Positions 31,750-40,242 of a stretch of DNA of 50,263 nucleotides are shown piece after piece. The translations under genes were made by a program, and so were the position numbers. Under the pieces are notes generated by a model. The model did no database searches and was not told where the DNA came from. It worked only from the letters and a program-made list of their open reading frames with translations. Each line of letters opens with the position of its first letter. Within the stretch, counting starts at the first letter, position 1. Source of the stretch: Bacteroidales bacterium (lineage in GTDB: Bacteria; Bacteroidota; Bacteroidia; Bacteroidales; P3); contig JAKSML010000009.1 of assembly GCA_024400665.1 (NCBI GenBank), positions 1-50,263 of the forward strand, in the 5' to 3' direction.

Positions 31750-33426
31750 TTATTTCGTGATACGGAATGTGCTGCTCACGGGACGCTTGGAACCATCAGG
31801 CATAGCCACCTCGATGGTGAGCGTGATTTTGCAGCCAGGTTTTGCTTTCTGGATGTAGCTTTGGATTTCAGCACTCCACTGTGCACCTCTGTTCTCTAGG
31901 TCGGTAGCACCGTTGACGCGGGTGATATCGATGGTCTGTTTGAGGATCTGAGGCACCTTCATCTTGAATGCGAAGTCGTCGCCGTAACGTACCTGCGGGG
32001 CCTTCATGGTCTTAAGGTCTCCGATGGAGATGCTACCGCCTTGAGCACGGCCTAAGTAGATCTTAGGATCGGGGAGCGGACGAGCACGGAACTCGGTAGA
32101 ACCCATGAAGCGTGTGGTGTTGCCGTCCTTGATGGAGGCGTTGACCTTGATCTTACCAGTCTTCACCTTGGGTTTGATGATGTACTGGCCTGCGCCTTGA
32201 GAGGTGATGGTGGCCTGGCTGGGGTCAGCCAAGGTGACGACCAAGCTCTGTGCGGAAGCACCGGGGACAGAAATCCTGACGGGGTTGTCGATACCAGCAT
32301 AGACGACGTTCATCTCGGTGAGTTCAAACACGGCCATAGGCTCGGCTACATAGTAGCTCTGCTTGAAGTCGTATTTCTCAGTGCCATTATCTCTCTTGAC
32401 ATAGACTGTACCATTGATGGTCTTAGGACCGGTGGTGTTGCAGACTGTGCTATATACAACGGCGCCAGAGTCGTTGGAGGTGAAGTGCTGGCCGCCGACA
32501 TTGGCTTCAAACTTGGATTTAGAGTCGTAGGCACCGACGTTGACAACAAGTTCATATTTGCCACCTTGCATGATGTAGGCAGCATTGGGACGTGCGACAA
32601 CGGCAACCTTATCGAAGGAGAAGTCGTTGGATTTAACCTGTTTGAAGAGCATGTTCACGGCGTCGAATTCGGCGTTCATGACTTCTGCTTTCATACGGGT
32701 GAGGGTGACAAGGGCTGCACCAGCAACGGTGTTGTTGAAGTTCAACTGTTCCCATGAGGTGAGTTTGCCTTCAGCATTGGGACGGCGTTCATCAACATCA
32801 AGACCGAGGCTGACGTGTGTGGAGTCGCTACCCAAGCTTTCCATGACAGCGTGTTTGTAAGCATGAATCTTGTCGATGAGGTCGTAGGCAGCGCCTTTCT
32901 GCTCATTGCCTTCAGCGTTGCCGATGAAGTAGGGGGTACCAGCATGGTTGTCGTCCAGTTTGTTAATCCAACTGAAGCCGCCAATCTTAAGGGCTTCGGC
33001 AACACTGTCGAAGTTGGTAGAGCCATCAGCGTTCTTCAGAGGAATGGAACGTTTGATGAGTTTTTCCTCGTTGTTAGGGTCGATAAGCTGGATGTCGGCT
33101 TTGCTGGCGATGTGGCCGACAAAGCTGTAGGTCATAGTATCGATAGTATAGACAAGTTCTTCGGAGAGCTTTTTGATTTCCTGAGCCTTGTCGTACTTCT
33201 CTCTCACTTTTCCTGGGTTGTTTTGGAGGGCAGCTTCGAAGTTTTCGAAGGTATCGTCCAATTTGAGAACCATGTTCTCGTTGGATTTTGACATGGCGTT
33301 ACCTACGGTCTTGAAGCCCTCGACAACCTCTGCTGACACGTTCAGTGCCAACATGGCGGTGTACACGAGGTACATCATCTGAATCATTTTTTGTCGCGGG
33401 GTTTCCGGACAGTTAGAAGCACTCAT
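31750..33426 (-). CDS. porM: T9SS motor protein PorM/GldM
   Basis: The 558-residue protein is anchored in the inner membrane by a single N-terminal helix at about 14-32, following the conserved TPRQKMIQMMYLVYTAMLAL. The remainder is a long periplasmic rod of four domains (D1 helical, D2-D4 beta-rich) spanning to the PorK/PorN ring. It forms the proton-powered rotary motor with PorL. Length and layout match characterised GldM/PorM. The start at 33426 gives a short cytoplasmic tail of about 13 residues, as in homologs. It is 49 bp after porL, with a small CTAATTA/TAATTAG hairpin in the gap. Confidence 0.96.
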   Translation of the reverse strand: MSASNCPETPRQKMIQMMYLVYTAMLALNVSAEVVEGFKTVGNAMSKSNENMVLKLDDTFENFEAALQNNPGKVREKYDKAQEIKKLSEELVYTIDTMTYSFVGHIASKADIQLIDPNNEEKLIKRSIPLKNADGSTNFDSVAEALKIGGFSWINKLDDNHAGTPYFIGNAEGNEQKGAAYDLIDKIHAYKHAVMESLGSDSTHVSLGLDVDERRPNAEGKLTSWEQLNFNNTVAGAALVTLTRMKAEVMNAEFDAVNMLFKQVKSNDFSFDKVAVVARPNAAYIMQGGKYELVVNVGAYDSKSKFEANVGGQHFTSNDSGAVVYSTVCNTTGPKTINGTVYVKRDNGTEKYDFKQSYYVAEPMAVFELTEMNVVYAGIDNPVRISVPGASAQSLVVTLADPSQATITSQGAGQYIIKPKVKTGKIKVNASIKDGNTTRFMGSTEFRARPLPDPKIYLGRAQGGSISIGDLKTMKAPQVRYGDDFAFKMKVPQILKQTIDITRVNGATDLENRGAQWSAEIQSYIQKAKPGCKITLTIEVAMPDGSKRPVSSTFRITK

Positions 33427-33475
33427 ACTTTGCTAATTAATTTAGTGTGTAATTAGTAATTGATAGTGACGTCTA

Positions 33476-34348
33476 TTACAGACGAGTCTGCATAGCAGCA
33501 AGCATGTTACCGTAAACGTTGTTGAGTTCAGCAACCTTGCGAGAGAGTGCATCAACCTGATCTTTGTATTTTAGTACGCCTTCGGCGGAATCAGCAAAGT
33601 TGTTCATCATGGTGTGGATGCGATCCTCAACCTCCTTAGTGGCTTCGAGCTGGCTGGTAGAGGTCTGGAGCTGCATTTCGTACATGGCGTTGACGGAAGC
33701 GAGGCTGCCGGCGAGTTTCTTCATCTCGTCTGCGTAAGAAGCGTCGCCGCTGGTGAGTGCCTGTGCGGTTTCCTGGTAGATGGTGGTAAGAGTGTTGACA
33801 GCTTCGGTGGCATGTTTGAGGTTATCGACAGCTTCAGCAGCATTGTCAAGGCTGTTGACAAACTTATCGGTAGAAGCAGCAGCGGAAGCGATGCCGTTCA
33901 TAGACTCAGCGCTTTCAGCGAGGTTGCTCATGCCTTGGCCAAGACGTTCGATGAGTTCGGGGGTGATGTTGGCCTGTTCGAGCATCTGATCGAGACGTGC
34001 GGTGAGGGGGTCATTGCTCACGGGAACTTGCATCATCTGGTCAGGAGTATTTTCGAGTAAGTCTTCAGTCTGCTCTTCGCCGCTGGTAAGCTCTTCACCT
34101 TGGGGGATACCAGCAAGCTGGGGATAAACCAAAGTCCAGTCAAACTCTACGTGTGGCGGTTCAAAAGCAGAAAGGAAGAAGATGACGGTCTCAGTACCCA
34201 TACCGATAATCAGCATGATGGTACCACCAGGCCAGTGATTGATCTTGAACAGAGCACCAATAATAACGACTGCTGCGCCCCATCCGTAAAGTTTTGCCAT
34301 GAAGTTTTTGTATCCCTTACTGCGGACTAAGTTATCTAACCAACTCAT
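33476..34348 (-). CDS. porL: T9SS motor protein PorL/GldL
   Basis: The 290-residue inner-membrane protein has two helices at about 18-36 and 42-62. GTETVIFFLSAFEPP in the second contains Glu53, at the position of the conserved acidic residue implicated in proton flow in GldL. FEPPHVEFDWTLVYPQL follows, and the remaining 200 or so residues are a cytoplasmic coiled-coil-rich tail with Ala/Glu/Asn heptad-like patterns. Five PorL with two PorM form the motor in characterised systems. A 16-bp hairpin separates it from porK. Confidence 0.95.
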   Translation of the reverse strand: MSWLDNLVRSKGYKNFMAKLYGWGAAVVIIGALFKINHWPGGTIMLIIGMGTETVIFFLSAFEPPHVEFDWTLVYPQLAGIPQGEELTSGEEQTEDLLENTPDQMMQVPVSNDPLTARLDQMLEQANITPELIERLGQGMSNLAESAESMNGIASAAASTDKFVNSLDNAAEAVDNLKHATEAVNTLTTIYQETAQALTSGDASYADEMKKLAGSLASVNAMYEMQLQTSTSQLEATKEVEDRIHTMMNNFADSAEGVLKYKDQVDALSRKVAELNNVYGNMLAAMQTRL

Positions 34349-34405
34349 AATGTTTCTTTTTAAGTTTGCTTAATATTTGTGATGTATTGTTTCTTTGTTA
34401 GTAGT

Positions 34406-34444
34406 CTAACTACCATTCTCAACACATGTGAGAATGGTAGTTAG
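34406..34444. promoter_or_regulatory. 16-bp perfect hairpin between porK and porL
   Basis: CTAACTACCATTCTCA and TGAGAATGGTAGTTAG are exact complements around a 7-base loop. It lies 12 bp after the porK stop (34457), and no T tract follows in the leftward direction. The geometry is nearly the same as the hairpin at 30752-30792. Confidence 0.82.
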
Positions 34445-34456
34445 TCAGCTTATCTA

Positions 34457-35821
34457 TTAATAGATGTTAGAAGCGGTCTTCAGGTTATCGCCCTTCACAC
34501 GACCCAGGTAAGGCTGGATGCAGCGGAAGCCGATGTAGCACTTGCTGGTATCCTGGAACTCGTAAGAGCGGGTCTGAACCTGGATGAAGTATTTCTGGTC
34601 TTTCCAGCTACCACCACGGATGACTTTACGCTTCATAGCGATAGGATCGCTTTCCTGAGCATTGTAGTTGTAGTAGGGGGAGAGAGCGTTTTCAACAATG
34701 TAGGAAGACTCGTCGAATGCATCAGCGCACCACTCGGAGACGTTGCCGGCCATATCGTACAGACCGTAGTCGTTAGGAGCGTAGTGGCCAACAACCAAGG
34801 TGCGGACGCCGCCATCGTCATCGTATGCGCCACGGAGGGGCTCATAGTTGGCGAGGAAGCAGCCGTTCGGGTTGCGGACATAGGGACCGCCCCAAGGATA
34901 GCTTTCAGCAGCAATGCCGCCACGAGCTGCGAACTCCCATTCGGTCTCGGTGGGGAGGCGGAAGTCGTTCATGTGCTCGTAGTCGATGCTTGCGAGATAG
35001 TCGTTGAGGAATTTGCTGCGCCAGATGCAGAATGCCTTGGCCTGGAGCCAGCTGATACCAACAACGGGATAGTTGTCGTAGGCTGCGGAGCAGAAGTAGT
35101 TGCGGGTGAAGTCGTCATTCATAGAATAGGTGTAGTCATGAACCCAGCAGAGCGTGTCGGGGTAGATGTTGATTCTCTCTCTATGAACGAAGGCCGTGCG
35201 GTTGTTCAGACCTCTGGGACGAGAGGTGTAGAGGGTGCCGCGGTACTCTTCTTTATTCTGGACGCCAGCTTCCTTGCGGGCAGCATCAGCGTAGTCAATC
35301 CAATAATATTCATAGTTCAGCTTGGAAGCATCGATTTCGCGACGGCCGAAGTATCTGTCTTTTTCAGCAACATAGAGGTTGTTGAGGGCTTCGCGAGTCT
35401 CAGCGTCATCCCATTTGATTTTGGTCTTGTAGTTGACGTTTGGCGGATTGAAGGGTTCGCCATATTCGTCTTCTTCGATCAGGTAGCCGTCCATGCCAGC
35501 TTCACCGAGCATTTTGCGGACGATGGAGTCTGTGACCCAGTGAACGAACTGACGATATTCGTTGTTGGTGATTTCGGTCTCATCCATGAAGAAAGAAGAG
35601 ACCTGCATGGTGCGGGGCTGAGTGGTGACACCATAGGTGTTGTTCTGGACGCCTGCGCCCATGCTGAAGTTACCCTGGTTGATGAAAACCATACCTTTCA
35701 GGTCGATGTCCTCAAATTGGTTGCGGTCAAGGACGCCTACCAGTTCACCGTTTTCGGAGCGAGATGAGCAACCGTAGCAAAGGGCTACTGTGGCTGCTAG
35801 CAAGAAAAACAATTTTTTCAT
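34457..35821 (-). CDS. porK: T9SS lipoprotein PorK/GldK
   Basis: The 454-residue outer-membrane lipoprotein has the signal MKKLFFLLAATVALCYGC, with lipidation likely at Cys18. A formylglycine-generating-enzyme-like (FGE-sulfatase) domain covers about 40-445. Landmarks are MVFINQGNFSMGAG, MDETEITNNEYRQFV, LPTETEWEFAARGG, MAGNVSEWCAD and VIRGGSWKD. In the T9SS the fold is structural: PorK with PorN makes the periplasmic ring. A -7-like TACATTTG sits five bases before the start, so this gene may also have its own transcript within the operon. Confidence 0.95.
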   Translation of the reverse strand: MKKLFFLLAATVALCYGCSSRSENGELVGVLDRNQFEDIDLKGMVFINQGNFSMGAGVQNNTYGVTTQPRTMQVSSFFMDETEITNNEYRQFVHWVTDSIVRKMLGEAGMDGYLIEEDEYGEPFNPPNVNYKTKIKWDDAETREALNNLYVAEKDRYFGRREIDASKLNYEYYWIDYADAARKEAGVQNKEEYRGTLYTSRPRGLNNRTAFVHRERINIYPDTLCWVHDYTYSMNDDFTRNYFCSAAYDNYPVVGISWLQAKAFCIWRSKFLNDYLASIDYEHMNDFRLPTETEWEFAARGGIAAESYPWGGPYVRNPNGCFLANYEPLRGAYDDDGGVRTLVVGHYAPNDYGLYDMAGNVSEWCADAFDESSYIVENALSPYYNYNAQESDPIAMKRKVIRGGSWKDQKYFIQVQTRSYEFQDTSKCYIGFRCIQPYLGRVKGDNLKTASNIY

Positions 35822-35826
35822 ATTAT

Positions 35827-35834
35827 CAAATGTA
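35827..35834 (-). promoter_or_regulatory. -7-like element before porK
   Basis: The reverse strand reads TACATTTG ending five bases before the porK ATG at 35821. The -33 box is not evident. The AT-rich surroundings make a chance match possible. Confidence 0.3.
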
Positions 35835-35955
35835 TTTTGTTATTCAAAATGTGTTATCTACTTTTTCTGTGTCGTTTGACTTTGGATTTTCTTTTATTAT
35901 ACGAGGATTTGGTTAAAAAGTTTCGTTATTAAGAATATTTTGATTTTAATCCTTG

Positions 35956-36945
35956 TTATAAGAGGTAGATGGTGTTTCCGTAGGAGGTGCCGGGCTTGAT
36001 GGGCTTGGGGTGCTTGAAGCAGAACTTCAGGAAGAACTCCATGCTGCCCAAGCTTCGTCCAGCTTTGAAGCCACCGAGTTTGTTGACAGTCAAATCGTAG
36101 CTTGCACCGATGCGGAGACTTTTCCAATGAACGCCAGCCATGATGTAGATGGCATCCTGCACGCGATAGCCGAGGCCGCCCCAGAAGGCATTGCGATAGT
36201 CAAGCAGACAGGAGAGGTCGGCTTGGAAATAGCTGAAGTCGGCTGTTTTCAGCAAGGCGGAAGGCTTGAGGCGTACAGAGGGTGCGCCGGCAGGTGTGAA
36301 GTCGAAGCCGCCCATGGCATAGACTGTGCGTGCGTTGGAGAATTGTATTTCGTCGCTGTGAGCAGCGAGAAGGTTTTTAACGGAGAGACCTACATAATAC
36401 TTACCAGGCACCTGATAGTACAGACCAACGGACCCATCGATAAGGTTGGCGGATTTGTCCAAGCCGCTCAGAATTGGGTCGGGGTCTCCTCCGACGGGTT
36501 CGAAGTCGAAGGCACTGTTGAGATAGTCGGCCTCAATGCCGACGGAGAGGTTACCGGGGCCCCAGAACATACGGAAGGCATAGTCGAAAGCAATCCAGTT
36601 GTTCTTGTGGTATCCAATCATGTCGCGGACGAAGGTGAAGCCGATGCCGCCGTGGAGGAATTTGACGGGCATGTCGAACGTGAAAAGTATGTCTTCCGGA
36701 GTCGAACCAGCGTCACTTCCCGATGTGGGCGGGTCAAGAGGAAGCCCCATCCATTGATTGCGGTACATAGCCGTTGCACACATGTATCCAGAGCTGCCTG
36801 CAAAGCCGGGGTTGTAGGACATTCTGTTAAACATGTATTGCGAGAACTGTGGCTCTTGTTGGGCCATGATAACACATGAAAATCCCAACGCTATCACAAA
36901 AAGTGACAGTTTCTTGCTTAATTTGATTCTCATGCGAGTCTTCAT
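35956..36945 (-). CDS. porP: T9SS outer-membrane protein PorP/SprF
   Basis: The 329-residue product has a signal peptide (about 1-28, LFVIALGFSCVIMAQ). It continues with the PorP/SprF barrel signature at the mature N-terminus (QEPQFSQYMFNRMSYNPGFA), then MYRNQWMGL and a beta-barrel pattern ending in KFCFKHP and SYGNTIYLL. PorP/SprF proteins associate with the PorK/PorN ring and with substrates at the outer membrane. The ATG at 36945 is chosen over an in-frame ATG at 37038 that overlaps the promoter. It is the first gene of the T9SS operon, and porK follows after 134 bp. Confidence 0.94.
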   Translation of the reverse strand: MKTRMRIKLSKKLSLFVIALGFSCVIMAQQEPQFSQYMFNRMSYNPGFAGSSGYMCATAMYRNQWMGLPLDPPTSGSDAGSTPEDILFTFDMPVKFLHGGIGFTFVRDMIGYHKNNWIAFDYAFRMFWGPGNLSVGIEADYLNSAFDFEPVGGDPDPILSGLDKSANLIDGSVGLYYQVPGKYYVGLSVKNLLAAHSDEIQFSNARTVYAMGGFDFTPAGAPSVRLKPSALLKTADFSYFQADLSCLLDYRNAFWGGLGYRVQDAIYIMAGVHWKSLRIGASYDLTVNKLGGFKAGRSLGSMEFFLKFCFKHPKPIKPGTSYGNTIYLL

Positions 36946-36977
36946 TTTAGTATCATGTATTATTTTAATAATCTTTA

Positions 36978-37014
36978 ATATACGTATATATCTGAGTTGC
37001 TTTTCCGCGGAAAA
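36978..37014. promoter_or_regulatory. two perfect palindromes in the porP leader
   Basis: ATATACGTATAT (36978-36989) and TTTTCCGCGGAAAA (37001-37014) are exact 12- and 14-bp palindromes. They lie between the candidate promoter and the porP start, and could be operator half-site pairs or an RNA hairpin. Confidence 0.5.
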
Positions 37015-37035
37015 GACAAACCAGATTTTGACTTG

Positions 37036-37043
37036 CAAAGATA
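37036..37043 (-). promoter_or_regulatory. -7 element of the T9SS operon promoter
   Basis: The reverse strand reads TATCTTTG followed by CAAG, giving a leader of about 85 bases before the porP ATG. No good -33 TTTG is found at 19-21 bp, so an activator may be needed. Confidence 0.55.
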
Positions 37044-37139
37044 AGAATAATTCTTCACATGTGATGTTTTTTTTGCATTTTTTTTATATTTTTTATTTTT
37101 GAGGCCAATTTTAACATTTGATTTTGATGATTTTTTAAG

Positions 37140-38084
37140 CTATTTTTGCGGGCTTTTAGCACGGTCTTTGTGGGGCACGACATAGCTGTCGGGGTAGGTG
37201 TCGATGAGCATGGCCTGTGTGCGGACGGCATGGCTGCGGGTGTCAGCGAGGCCGAGGATGATGGTGATCTGTCCGTTGATTTCATTTCGGTCGAGGATAA
37301 CCTTCTCTTGATACTCTTTTGGCATTCTCAGCACCTCTCTGATGGCTGCATTTTTCGAGTTGACGATGCAGAGCTCGATGTCGTAAAGCGGTCCTTGGGG
37401 AATGGACTCGGTCTCGATAACGGCTGCAGTGTCTGGTGTGGGCTCTGCAACTGTGTCGAGCACGACGGCGGTGTCTTTAGGAGCCGCGGCAGCGGGTTTC
37501 TGCTTCGACATTGGGGGCTTTGGCCTTGGTGGCTTTGACGGAGTCTCATCGGCTGCGCGACTTGCCAAGGTGGTGAGTGTGGTGTTGCCAATCTTCTGAG
37601 TCACCATTGTGGTAGGGCCTATCGGATAGGGCGAGATGCGCCGCTGGGGACTTCTGTCACCGTAGGCCATGTATTCTTTTTCAGTCATGGCTAATGTGTC
37701 CTGATTGCTCCAGATGTAGTGGCCCATCTTGGGGTCTATCTCGCTGACTTGGACTTTTGCAGAGCCTCTGATGCCCAATGCGTGGACTGCCAGCTTGGTC
37801 ATGTCCAGTATGTTGCTTTTGGGGCATCGGTCATTGACGCGCACAACGACTTGTGCGCCAGTTGCGGGATTCTTCACCAGCAGATAGGTGCCGAAAGGGA
37901 TGGTCCTGTGGGCAGCTGTATATTGGTTCTGTCTGAAAATCTCGCCGTTAGAGGTCTTTCGTCCAACGAATTTGTCGGCATAATAGGTTCCGAGCATCGT
38001 CCGCGTGTTCGAGGTTGCCACCTCTTTGTCGGTCGTGCTGTCGCTGTCGTTCTGCGCTTGGAGGCAGAAGGGGAGCAGCATCAA
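37140..38084 (-). CDS. RlpA-like double-psi beta-barrel protein with C-terminal SPOR-like region
   Basis: This is a predicted periplasmic or outer-membrane peptidoglycan-binding protein. The RlpA-like domain at about 30-120 shows LGTYYADKFVGRKTSNGE, HRTIPFGTYLLVKNPATG and VVRVNDRCP, with the Asp of the putative lytic site. A Pro/Lys/Thr-rich linker is followed by a C-terminal region resembling SPOR (about 235-305). The open frame begins with TTG at 38084 or ATG at 38081, but both cut into the hydrophobic core of the signal peptide. Upstream codons read IKHVLYILLMLLPFCLQAQ in frame, so translation may start at an ATT (38108). It is the distal gene of a three-gene operon with kdsC. Confidence 0.85.
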   Translation of the reverse strand: MMLLPFCLQAQNDSDSTTDKEVATSNTRTMLGTYYADKFVGRKTSNGEIFRQNQYTAAHRTIPFGTYLLVKNPATGAQVVVRVNDRCPKSNILDMTKLAVHALGIRGSAKVQVSEIDPKMGHYIWSNQDTLAMTEKEYMAYGDRSPQRRISPYPIGPTTMVTQKIGNTTLTTLASRAADETPSKPPRPKPPMSKQKPAAAAPKDTAVVLDTVAEPTPDTAAVIETESIPQGPLYDIELCIVNSKNAAIREVLRMPKEYQEKVILDRNEINGQITIILGLADTRSHAVRTQAMLIDTYPDSYVVPHKDRAKSPQK

Positions 38085-38130
38085 TAATATATATAGTACG
38101 TGTTTAATAATAAAAAATATTTAGTTAATA

Positions 38131-38667
38131 TTACCAATTTAATGCTTCGTGCTGTGTGTCTTTAGGGTCAAACCAGTTGCCTTGGAGGCGGAGGACCTGC
38201 TCGATGATGTCTCTCACGCAGCCGTGGCCGCCGGGGTAGAGCGACACATAGTCGCTGAGTTCTTTGATTTCTATGGCTGCGTCGGCAGGGCAGGCTGCCA
38301 CGCCGCAGTGGCTCATGATGCCATAGTCGGGGATGTCGTCGCCCATGCAGACGACCTCTTCCTCTTTTAGATTGTTGATTTCAAGAAATTTCCGATAGGT
38401 CTCCATCTTATTGGCGCAGCCCGTGTAGCATTGTTTGACGCCCAGGGAGGCCATGCGGTTGTCAATACTTTTCGAGGTGGCGCCAGAAATGAGGGCGATG
38501 ATGTAGCCTTTTTTCACGGCATATTGGAGGGCGTATCCGTCCTTGATGTTGCCGCAGCGCACGGTCTCGCCATCGGCAAAGGTCCACACGTCGCCTGCCG
38601 TCATCACGCCGTCGAAGTCGAATACGAAGGCTTTTATCTTAGGGAGTTTCTCTTTGTAGTTGATCAT
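38131..38667 (-). CDS. KDO-8-phosphate phosphatase-like HAD hydrolase (KdsC/YrbI)
   Basis: The 178-residue HAD-superfamily phosphatase is of the small C0 (capless) type. Motif I is FDFDGVMTAG at about 16-25, motif II is ISGATSKSIDNR at about 60, and motif III/IV is CMGDDIPDYGIM near 107. Family members dephosphorylate KDO-8-P for LPS inner-core synthesis, and some act on related nonulosonates. The length and the conserved GGHGCVRDIIEQVL tail match KdsC tetramers. Its start overlaps the stop of the deacetylase-like gene by four bases (ATGA at 38664-38667). Confidence 0.92.
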   Translation of the reverse strand: MINYKEKLPKIKAFVFDFDGVMTAGDVWTFADGETVRCGNIKDGYALQYAVKKGYIIALISGATSKSIDNRMASLGVKQCYTGCANKMETYRKFLEINNLKEEEVVCMGDDIPDYGIMSHCGVAACPADAAIEIKELSDYVSLYPGGHGCVRDIIEQVLRLQGNWFDPKDTQHEALNW

Positions 38668-40016
38668 AGTGCAGCAGTAGTTGTTAGGTTATTATCGTTA
38701 CAGGCATAGTCCAGCAGGTCCTCATACACCTCTTTCCAGCCTTGCCATCCGTAGTCGTCGCAGAGGTTCTGGTTGTGGAATATGCAGCAGAATGTGCCGT
38801 TGATGGCTCTCACCTCGTCGATTAGGGCGTGATACTGGGCTTTTGCCTCTTTGGGCGACAGCTTGAGATAGTTGTGCATGGTTGTGTCCATAGTGGCGAA
38901 AGGGTGGAGTATCAGCGAAGTCTCTTGGTCGCTTCCGAGGTCGAAGAAGGGTATCTCCGAGCAGGTGCCGCAGCGGAACCCCAGCTGGGTGGCGTAGCCC
39001 ATGGTGTAGTCGTGGTTGATGCCTATCTGGGGTAGGATTCTAAAGGCATCGGGCAGGTCGAAGCGGAGGAAATGATAGCGGTTGCGGACGATAGGCCTGT
39101 GCAGGATGTCTGCCAGCCGTTCTGTCTCGCATTCAAGGCGCTTGGGCTCGTTCGACGAGTTGTAGGAGCCGTGGATGCCCACCTTGGAGAAGTCGCCGAT
39201 ATGTTGCAAGAGCTGTCGGAACTCGTTGTTGAAATAGGAGGCGGGCTTGTCGTACATGCCGTAGTCGCCCAAGAGGGCGAAGAAAAGCAGCGTGCTGTGC
39301 TGTTTGTGCAGGAGCTGCTGTTCGATGATGTAGTCGAATGTGTCGAAGGGGTCCTCCTCCTTGCCGCGAAGCACGCGCAGCCTCCGCTTCACCTCCGCAG
39401 GAGTGTGGCGATAGATGCCGTCGCGCAGTATGCCCATGAATGTGCGTACAAAGCCTTTGTGCAGGTAGCAGTATGCCGCGTCGATGTCAATGGTTTGTAT
39501 GAAGTTGAAGCTGCGTTCTTTGAAGACGATGTCGGGGTAGTGCTGCCTGATGACATCGCGGAGCATCAGCGCCCAGCGATCTACCACGGCTTTCTGCAGG
39601 AACCCGTTTTTGTATGCTATGCTCTCTGTGGCTATGAAGCGTCCGTGCTCGTCTTTTCTGTGCGGCAGATATTCTTCATAGCGCGAGAGCATGAAGAATA
39701 TGGCGGCAAAGGGGTCGAAGGGCATGGCGGTGTTCTGGCCATAAACGGGAAACAGCGCTGGGATGCCGTTGATGTCGAAGCAGTGGCATTCTTGTTCTTC
39801 GATGGTGGTCTCGAAAAGGAGCTTGGTGGATTTGATATAAGGCGCATTGACTGATGCAATAGGATGCGGGCCATAGCATAGCCGAGCACCTTCGTGGCGC
39901 TCGAATGTGGGCACATCGTTGGTGATGGCGAAGTCCGTTTTGAGGATGTCGCGCATGACCACATTGATGGTGTAGCCCAGCCTATTTGTCAGTTTTGGTA
40001 CATATATCAGCAGCAT
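38664..40016 (-). CDS. polysaccharide deacetylase family protein (DUF7033-like N-terminus)
   Basis: The 450-residue product has an N-terminal part (about 1-140, LLIYVPKLTNRLGYTINVVM) like the domain found before Bacteroidota deacetylases. A NodB-like barrel follows with TIDIDAAYCY at about 163-172 and the metal-site region GIHGSYNSSNE near 288. HPFATMD is near 400. The usual HxxxH metal motif is not exact, so activity is uncertain. No signal peptide is seen, which suggests a cytoplasmic role on a nucleotide- or lipid-linked sugar. It heads the kdsC operon, consistent with glycolipid or surface glycan synthesis. Confidence 0.82.
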   Translation of the reverse strand: MLLIYVPKLTNRLGYTINVVMRDILKTDFAITNDVPTFERHEGARLCYGPHPIASVNAPYIKSTKLLFETTIEEQECHCFDINGIPALFPVYGQNTAMPFDPFAAIFFMLSRYEEYLPHRKDEHGRFIATESIAYKNGFLQKAVVDRWALMLRDVIRQHYPDIVFKERSFNFIQTIDIDAAYCYLHKGFVRTFMGILRDGIYRHTPAEVKRRLRVLRGKEEDPFDTFDYIIEQQLLHKQHSTLLFFALLGDYGMYDKPASYFNNEFRQLLQHIGDFSKVGIHGSYNSSNEPKRLECETERLADILHRPIVRNRYHFLRFDLPDAFRILPQIGINHDYTMGYATQLGFRCGTCSEIPFFDLGSDQETSLILHPFATMDTTMHNYLKLSPKEAKAQYHALIDEVRAINGTFCCIFHNQNLCDDYGWQGWKEVYEDLLDYACNDNNLTTTAAL

Positions 40017-40037
40017 AACATGTTGCTTTTAAAATTG

Positions 40038-40045
40038 CAAAGATA
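40038..40045 (-). promoter_or_regulatory. -7 element of the deacetylase-kdsC operon
   Basis: The reverse strand reads TATCTTTG followed by CAAT, 21 bases before the ATG at 40016. A good -33 box is not visible. Confidence 0.55.
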
Positions 40046-40242
40046 CGATTTTTTTTTGATATGGCGACTTTTTTATCTTTTTTATGTATATATATTGCAA
40101 CTGCGAAATTGTCTGCTTCTTTTGGTGGCGTTTGATTTCGCACTGTTTTCCGGCATTTGTTTTTTTATGTTTTCCGACAGCCCATTTTCATTGTTTTTTG
40201 CGGGTTTGCGGGCGTGGAATTATCGTTTTTGATGCCGTGGCA

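Noticed and set aside
34457-35821. Sulfatase-modifying enzyme
   Set aside because: The FGE-like domain is that of GldK/PorK; the lipoprotein signal and the porP-L-M-N neighbours make a structural T9SS role far more likely.
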